Virus record (IMG/VR): IMGVR_UViG_3300042310_000537
Location: 1 to 27,950 of that record
Direction: 5' to 3' (one strand)
Origin: a virus
DNA: 27,950 nucleotides
Part shown: in pieces, positions 24,141-27,950 of the stretch
Position numbering within the stretch: the stretch's first letter is position 1
How the letters are laid out: every line of letters starts with the position of its first letter
Translations under genes and position numbers: made by a program
The notes under the pieces: generated by a model
What the model was told of the DNA's origin: nothing
The model's database searches: none
Seen by the model: only the letters and a program-made list of their open reading frames with translations

Positions 24141-26195
24141 TTAGAATCCACCACCATCAATCATATATGAAAACTCTAATTTACCATTGTCTTCTCTATA
24201 TCCTAATATACCCGTTAATACATTTGATGTTGCTATTGTGGAAATGTATCCTAATTCATTTGAAGAATTTCTGAATAACATTGCAGATGAATTACTATTT
24301 GCATCTGTTCCACCACTATGTACCAATGTTACTTTACCTTTGATATAGGTTTGTCCACTTGATCCAGTTACAACCAATGCATCCGTATAATAAGAGAACG
24401 ATGTACCATCATCTTTTAAATAAGAATCTCCGATTGCACTAGCTCCAGTTGCTTTTGGTAAAGTGTTTGGTGTTAATGCTATTTCGGAACCTTGAGTGCT
24501 ATATGTTGTAGAAATTACTCTACCAGTTTCACCACTTGCAGAAGCAATTAAAAAATAATTAGATAATGAATCCCATAATAAAGATGCAGATACATTATTA
24601 GAACCACTATCCATCAATTCAATACCCGCATATCTTTGGAATGGTGCAAATGCATTTAATCTAATAATATTATCATCTATGTTTAATGTAGAAGCTGATA
24701 TATTAACAATGGATGAAGAACCTAAGATAGTCAAATCACCCATAATAGTAGTAGAACCAGAAACCCATAGATTTTTACCAATTCCAACACCACCTGCAAC
24801 TACTAAAGCAGCTGCGTTATAATCAGTTGCTTGTGTTACATTTGTAATAGTTGTTACACCATCAATTGCAACCGATCCAGTTACACCTAAATTGGATTTA
24901 AGTAAAGTAGAACCTGTTACTGTTAAAGTTGAATTCAATCCTACCGAACTAACTACTTCTAATGTAGATTTCAATAATGTTGACCCGGTAACTTCCAATG
25001 TTGAATTTAAACCAACTGCACCTACTGTATTTAAAGTACCTGCTATATTTGTATCACCACTTGCTTGTTGTACTTTGAAATTTCCAGTACCAATATTTAA
25101 TTCTGTACCATTGAATGTTAAATTTGCATCATCTTCAATTTCTCCAGATGTACCAGCTAAAACAATTCTATTATCGGTTAAGTCGGTTACATTTAATGAA
25201 GAAATTGTAGTTTGACCTAAAATACCAACTGAACCTGTGAATATACTTGAACCACTTACATTAAATGATGCAGTTACATTTACCAAATCCGTTACACGAT
25301 CACCTAAGAATGTTGAACCAGATACTGTTAAATTATTTTGAATTCTTTGAGAACCAACTAAATTATAGTCTCCTAATTGAAATAAAGAACCTGTAAGAGT
25401 TTGTGAACCACTAACATTTAATGAACCAGTTATATTTACCGAATCCGTTGTTCTATCTCCTAAAAATGTATTACCACTAACAATTAAATCATCAAATACT
25501 TGTGCACCATCCATTGAAATACTTACAATTTTTGCAGTATTTATAAAAGCAGTACCACTAAGATGTAAGTTTCTCCAGTTTTGAGTTGGTGAACCTAAAT
25601 CAAATTCATTATGTAATTCTGGTAAAATAGATGAACTAACTTCACCACCAAATACAATTAAGTCAGAATTTTGATTACCAATATTAATGTTACCACCTAA
25701 TGTGATGTTACCTTTAATATTAGCGTTTCCTTGTAATTCTAAATTTGAAGCAGATATATTACCACTTGCAGAAATATTTTGAGAAATGACTACACTACCT
25801 GTTACATTGATTGAACCATTAAGAGATGATAGAGTAATTTTATCAATACTTCTACCTTCTAAGTTACCGGTTAAATCCATATTGGTATGGCCTACATTAT
25901 CACGATTTAGAATGTATAATGTTTGGTCATTGGTAGAATAGAAAGGAGTACCATCCAATGTAGAACCATATGTACCAGCTGCAATTGTTGGTGCGTTTGT
26001 TCCTTGATATATTTTGGAAACGGCTTTGTATGCACCTGCAACACCTTCATCCGTTGTACTTGGAGAACCAATGAATACGAAAGGACCCGATAGGTCATTT
26101 ATTGAACCGGATGCTACAATCAATTCGGCGTTTCTAGCGGTTGTACTGAATACACTACCGATGCTACCCCTACGATGTTTTATAATTTGAGCCAT
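24141..26195 (-). CDS. Cysteine-free tail fibre with Mtd-like N-terminus
   Basis: 684 residues. It starts MAQIIKHRRGSIGSVFSTTA, close to the first residues of the 1451-aa fibre, so both probably attach by the same type of N-terminal domain. Residues about 120-460 are beta-repeats of the V-S/T-G-S type, with the common fibre segment FDLGSPTQNWRNLHLSG. An internal repeat (STLEVTGSTLLKS, STLTVTGSTLLKS) lies at about 385-430. The region after about 480 (GDLTILGSSSIVNISAS, IELMDSG, ALTPNTLPKATGASAIGDS) is a diverged relative of the linker in the downstream Cys-rich fibres. There is no S74 or recognised head; it ends in FSYMIDGGGF. No cysteine occurs. An ATATTTATA motif lies 34 bases upstream and a hairpin terminator follows, so it may be a single-gene unit. 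Confidence 0.9.
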   Translation of the reverse strand: MAQIIKHRRGSIGSVFSTTARNAELIVASGSINDLSGPFVFIGSPSTTDEGVAGAYKAVSKIYQGTNAPTIAAGTYGSTLDGTPFYSTNDQTLYILNRDNVGHTNMDLTGNLEGRSIDKITLSSLNGSINVTGSVVISQNISASGNISASNLELQGNANIKGNITLGGNINIGNQNSDLIVFGGEVSSSILPELHNEFDLGSPTQNWRNLHLSGTAFINTAKIVSISMDGAQVFDDLIVSGNTFLGDRTTDSVNITGSLNVSGSQTLTGSLFQLGDYNLVGSQRIQNNLTVSGSTFLGDRVTDLVNVTASFNVSGSSIFTGSVGILGQTTISSLNVTDLTDNRIVLAGTSGEIEDDANLTFNGTELNIGTGNFKVQQASGDTNIAGTLNTVGAVGLNSTLEVTGSTLLKSTLEVVSSVGLNSTLTVTGSTLLKSNLGVTGSVAIDGVTTITNVTQATDYNAAALVVAGGVGIGKNLWVSGSTTIMGDLTILGSSSIVNISASTLNIDDNIIRLNAFAPFQRYAGIELMDSGSNNVSASLLWDSLSNYFLIASASGETGRVISTTYSTQGSEIALTPNTLPKATGASAIGDSYLKDDGTSFSYYTDALVVTGSSGQTYIKGKVTLVHSGGTDANSNSSAMLFRNSSNELGYISTIATSNVLTGILGYREDNGKLEFSYMIDGGGF

Positions 26196-26228
26196 TTGCT
26201 TTACTTTATTATTATGGTTATTCTAATC

Positions 26229-26236
26229 TATAAATA
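26229..26236 (-). promoter_or_regulatory. ATATTTATA motif before the 684-aa fibre
   Basis: Coding strand reads ATATTTATAG, 34 bases before the ATG, in the 76-base gap after the 107-aa gene. Same core as the other copies. Confidence 0.45.
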
Positions 26237-26271
26237 TGTTTTTTTCATAGAAAAGATATATTTGTTATAAA

Positions 26272-26595
26272 TTAAAAAAATCCACCTAAGTCAATTACTC
26301 CAGGAAGTTGATACTCTGTGTTTCCAACTGGATTTGTTGTTCCAATTGTTCCTACTCTTTGAACGAAAATTGATGCTGATACTGCATTTCTTATAGTTGC
26401 ATCTAAACTAGACGTAACATAATTATCAACCACTGCCATAGCACCCGAAACAATTAACGAATATTCATCATCCGATCTTGCTCTAAAAGTGGAAGTACCA
26501 TCTATCGTTAAATTACCTCGTAAATCAATTGCTCCTGTTATTGGAACATCAAAATTGGTAAAATCTATTTGTTTGGGTTGAATTAACTCTGCCAT
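26272..26595 (-). CDS. Small structural protein upstream of the fibre array
   Basis: 107 residues, starting MAELIQPKQIDFTNFDVPIT. It has short fibre-like beta segments (GAIDLRGNLTIDGTSTF), SLIVSGAMAVVDNYVTSSLD, a helical stretch (LDATIRNAVSASIFVQRVG), and ends ELPG-like as YQLPGVIDLGGFF. The final GVIDLGGFF recalls the end of the adjacent 684-aa fibre (MIDGGGF). No cysteine is present and no family is recognised. It has its own ATATTTATA motif 28 bases upstream, one base after the stop of the 162-aa gene. It may be a short fibre, a connector or a baseplate-associated protein. Confidence 0.75.
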   Translation of the reverse strand: MAELIQPKQIDFTNFDVPITGAIDLRGNLTIDGTSTFRARSDDEYSLIVSGAMAVVDNYVTSSLDATIRNAVSASIFVQRVGTIGTTNPVGNTEYQLPGVIDLGGFF

Positions 26596-26622
26596 TTGTA
26601 TACGTTATCTATTATTTCTGTG

Positions 26623-26630
26623 TATAAATA
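26623..26630 (-). promoter_or_regulatory. ATATTTATA motif before the 107-aa gene
   Basis: Coding strand reads GATATTTATACACAG, 28 bases before the ATG and one base after the preceding stop. Same core, with the C after it as in three other copies. Confidence 0.45.
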
Positions 26631-26631
26631 T

Positions 26632-27120
26632 CTATTGTTTAAATTTACCTCTGACGCGAATATTATTTATTGTTACATTGTCAAAGTCAATATAATTACT
26701 ATTTAAAGTTATAACTACATTATCTCCAATTTCTTTTATTGAATAATTTCCGGGTATCTGTAATCCATAAACTAATACTTCAAAATTATTAGGTGATGCA
26801 CCTTCTGTACCATAATCTAATGATGAACTATAAATGATTAAACTTCCAAATCCAACATTACTAAAATCATTAATTCCTTTTTCAATCTGTTTTGCACTAT
26901 TTTCTAATATCTCTTTATAAAAATCAGATATAGTCGTTTTGTTATTTACTAATTTAATTGGGTTTGGATTGAAACGAGTTTTGGATTGAAATTTTGTATT
27001 AGTTGGAATTTCAATATTTTGTAAGCTTCCTGTTAAATCATTATTAGTAAGATTATTTACATTAACCTTTGGAACGACTCTATTAAGTTTTCTATTATTT
27101 GAATTAAATTGTTTAAGCAT
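26632..27120 (-). CDS. Small virion/baseplate-type protein, third of three related genes
   Basis: 162 residues, starting MLKQFNSNNRKLNRVVPKVN. The first ~75 residues are Asn-rich, basic and probably extended. A helix (TISDFYKEILENSAKQIEKG) follows. The C-terminal ~75 residues form a beta domain: NFEVLVYGLQIPGNYSIKE, NVVITLNSNYIDF and NNIRVRGKF. The same pattern (strand, 'Y/NG' turn, dYxI strand, VITF-like strand, closing I.I.GKF) appears in the two preceding genes, suggesting paralogous small domains. The start codon lies inside the end of the 109-aa gene (ATGCTTAA, eight-base overlap), so translation is coupled. The role is likely structural, from context; no named family is recognised. Confidence 0.75.
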   Translation of the reverse strand: MLKQFNSNNRKLNRVVPKVNVNNLTNNDLTGSLQNIEIPTNTKFQSKTRFNPNPIKLVNNKTTISDFYKEILENSAKQIEKGINDFSNVGFGSLIIYSSSLDYGTEGASPNNFEVLVYGLQIPGNYSIKEIGDNVVITLNSNYIDFDNVTINNIRVRGKFKQ

Positions 27121-27442
27121 ATTGTTCTATATCTCCTATTATGGTAATTATGTCATTTGCATCCAATGAGTAACTAAAATTACTTTTTTTAAATTTTATT
27201 AATAAACCATTAGGGCCGTTAGAAATTTCATAATCTCTTGGACTTATATTTTGTGTATTTATTCTTATATTTAATCTATCTTGAGTTTCTCTATATTCAA
27301 TTTCTCTTAATATAGTTGCAAAACGATATCCAGTAGCTTCAAAAATAAAAAAATTAGAATCATTTAAATCGTATGCAGATAATATTGCTCTATTAAATTT
27401 TCTACTTATTTTTTGAGTAATATCTAATAAACTTCTTTTCAT
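27113..27442 (-). CDS. Small virion/baseplate-type protein, second of three related genes
   Basis: 109 residues, starting MKRSLLDITQKISRKFNRAI. The N-terminal half is a basic helix followed by NFFIFEATGYRFATIL. The C-terminal half (LNIRINTQNISPRDYEIS, GLLIKFKKSNFSYS, ANDIITIIGDIEQYA) follows the same strand order as the C-terminal domains of the genes on either side. Its start overlaps the preceding stop by one base (TAATG) and its end overlaps the 162-aa gene by eight bases. The three are therefore translated as a coupled set. No catalytic motif, cysteine or membrane segment is seen. A structural role next to tail fibres is inferred. Confidence 0.75.
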   Translation of the reverse strand: MKRSLLDITQKISRKFNRAILSAYDLNDSNFFIFEATGYRFATILREIEYRETQDRLNIRINTQNISPRDYEISNGPNGLLIKFKKSNFSYSLDANDIITIIGDIEQYA

Positions 27443-27950
27443 TATACAATATCAATAAATTTACCAGTTATTGTAATTTCGTAAATACTAGTAACATCAA
27501 ATCCTAAAATTGCAGGTAAAAATGTTATAACTAATGAATTACTGGAAACTACTGCTGTAAAATGTGTTACATCATAATATCTAACACCATTTATATATAA
27601 TTTAATATCGTATATATTTCCACTATAAGTTATTCCTGATGTTACTACTGATGTTAATTGTGCAGGTGCTTGTATTAATTTTATTCCTGTAAAAGTAATA
27701 GTATTATTTGAAACAATATTTTGTACTTTACTATTGTTTAAAGATAAAAAGTCAATTAAATCTTTGTTGTCATAATATGGTGATGGTGTAGTTAACATAC
27801 CTTCTAATCTACCATTTCCAGTTACATCTGTCTCCGTTGAAACTACTACTCTTTTAATTGACATTGATTTTTTAATAGTATTTTCTCCGTCAAATTTTTC
27901 TGGAAGTAAATATGCTTTAACATTCAAAGTAAATTCTACTCTATTAATTC
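27442..27950 (-). CDS. Virion structural protein, first of three related genes (5' end outside window)
   Basis: At least 169 codons. The reading frame stays open to the right edge (INRVEFTLNVKAYLLPEKFD) with no ATG, so the real start is outside the window. A TTG at 27927 could be taken as a start but would split the smooth strand VEFTLNVKAYLLPE. Residues after this include ENTIKKSMSIKRVVVSTETD, a KAYLLPE-type segment that I have seen in phage structural proteins. The C-terminal domain (IKLYINGVRYYDVTHFTAV, NSLVITFLPAILGFD, IYEITITGKFIDIV) matches the pattern in the next two genes. The stop overlaps the next start by one base. Confidence 0.75.
   Translation of the reverse strand, partial: INRVEFTLNVKAYLLPEKFDGENTIKKSMSIKRVVVSTETDVTGNGRLEGMLTTPSPYYDNKDLIDFLSLNNSKVQNIVSNNTITFTGIKLIQAPAQLTSVVTSGITYSGNIYDIKLYINGVRYYDVTHFTAVVSSNSLVITFLPAILGFDVTSIYEITITGKFIDIV

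Noticed and set aside
24892-25215. 107-codon plus-strand frame inside the 684-aa fibre
   Set aside because: Antisense of the Thr/Ser/Val beta-repeats. The Val/Phe/Pro-rich translation has no recognisable features, and all neighbouring genes are on the minus strand.
25907-26098. 63-codon minus-strand frame within the start of the 684-aa fibre
   Set aside because: Out of frame with a strongly supported fibre gene, with no ribosome-binding site and no recognisable product.
2826-26630. TATAAATA on the plus strand as ordinary T4 late promoters
   Set aside because: In that direction each would transcribe away from the start it stands near and antisense to the upstream gene, and no plus-strand genes exist here. 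The motif is therefore reported on the coding strand as TATTTATA.
27442-27927. TTG at 27927 as start of the first structural gene
   Set aside because: The frame stays open upstream to the window edge and continues the same beta-strand pattern, so the true start is probably outside.

Overview
The window is part of the tail-fibre region of a tailed bacteriophage, probably a large T4-like (contractile-tail) phage, with about 17 genes all on the minus strand, so transcription runs from high to low coordinates. The DNA is AT-rich. Most starts lack a strong Shine-Dalgarno and sit behind A-rich leaders. No host genes, RNA genes, integrase, transposon or CRISPR are visible. The host cannot be read from the sequence. 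A-rich leaders, 'GIGTTSP'-type fibre repeats and peptidase-S74 tails would suit a phage of Bacteroidota, but that is inference. The phage grouping rests on the 1451-aa protein, whose N-terminal motif, cupredoxin-like domain, beta-helix and C-terminal motif resemble fibre proteins of marine T4-like phages.

Layout in transcription order: (1) 27950-26632, three small tightly coupled structural genes with one shared C-terminal fold pattern, the first cut by the window end. (2) 26595-24141, a 107-aa protein and a 684-aa fibre, followed by a hairpin terminator. (3) 24024-12976, a 1451-aa fibre, a 115-aa protein, a 1106-aa fibre with an S74 chaperone tail, a 906-aa fibre with a C1q-like head, and an 88-aa protein. 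(4) 12943-221, five more fibre-like genes (811, 1126, 488, 758 and 860 aa) interleaved with 65- and 82-aa proteins. (5) 155-1, the start of a likely glycosyltransferase.

The fibres are built from interchangeable parts: a distinct short N-terminus, a coiled-coil shaft made of 28-residue (84-bp) repeats, a shared linker of about 150 residues, a cysteine-rich beta-repeat tip, and a different C-terminal end in each gene (S74, C1q-like, 'YYEEGSW' module or unrecognised). The linker is present in five genes with long near-identical DNA blocks whose best match switches between paralogues, a sign of gene conversion. The layout looks like an array of alternative or jointly assembled receptor-binding fibres.

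An ATATTTATA motif on the coding strand stands 13-52 bases before seven of the genes and groups them into likely transcription units. It is the reverse complement of the T4 late box TATAAATA. The most unusual features are the abrupt cysteine enrichment of the tips with a recurrent C-F-x4-C-[AT]-P motif, the fibre array itself, this motif, and a copper-site-like cupredoxin domain inside the 1451-aa fibre.
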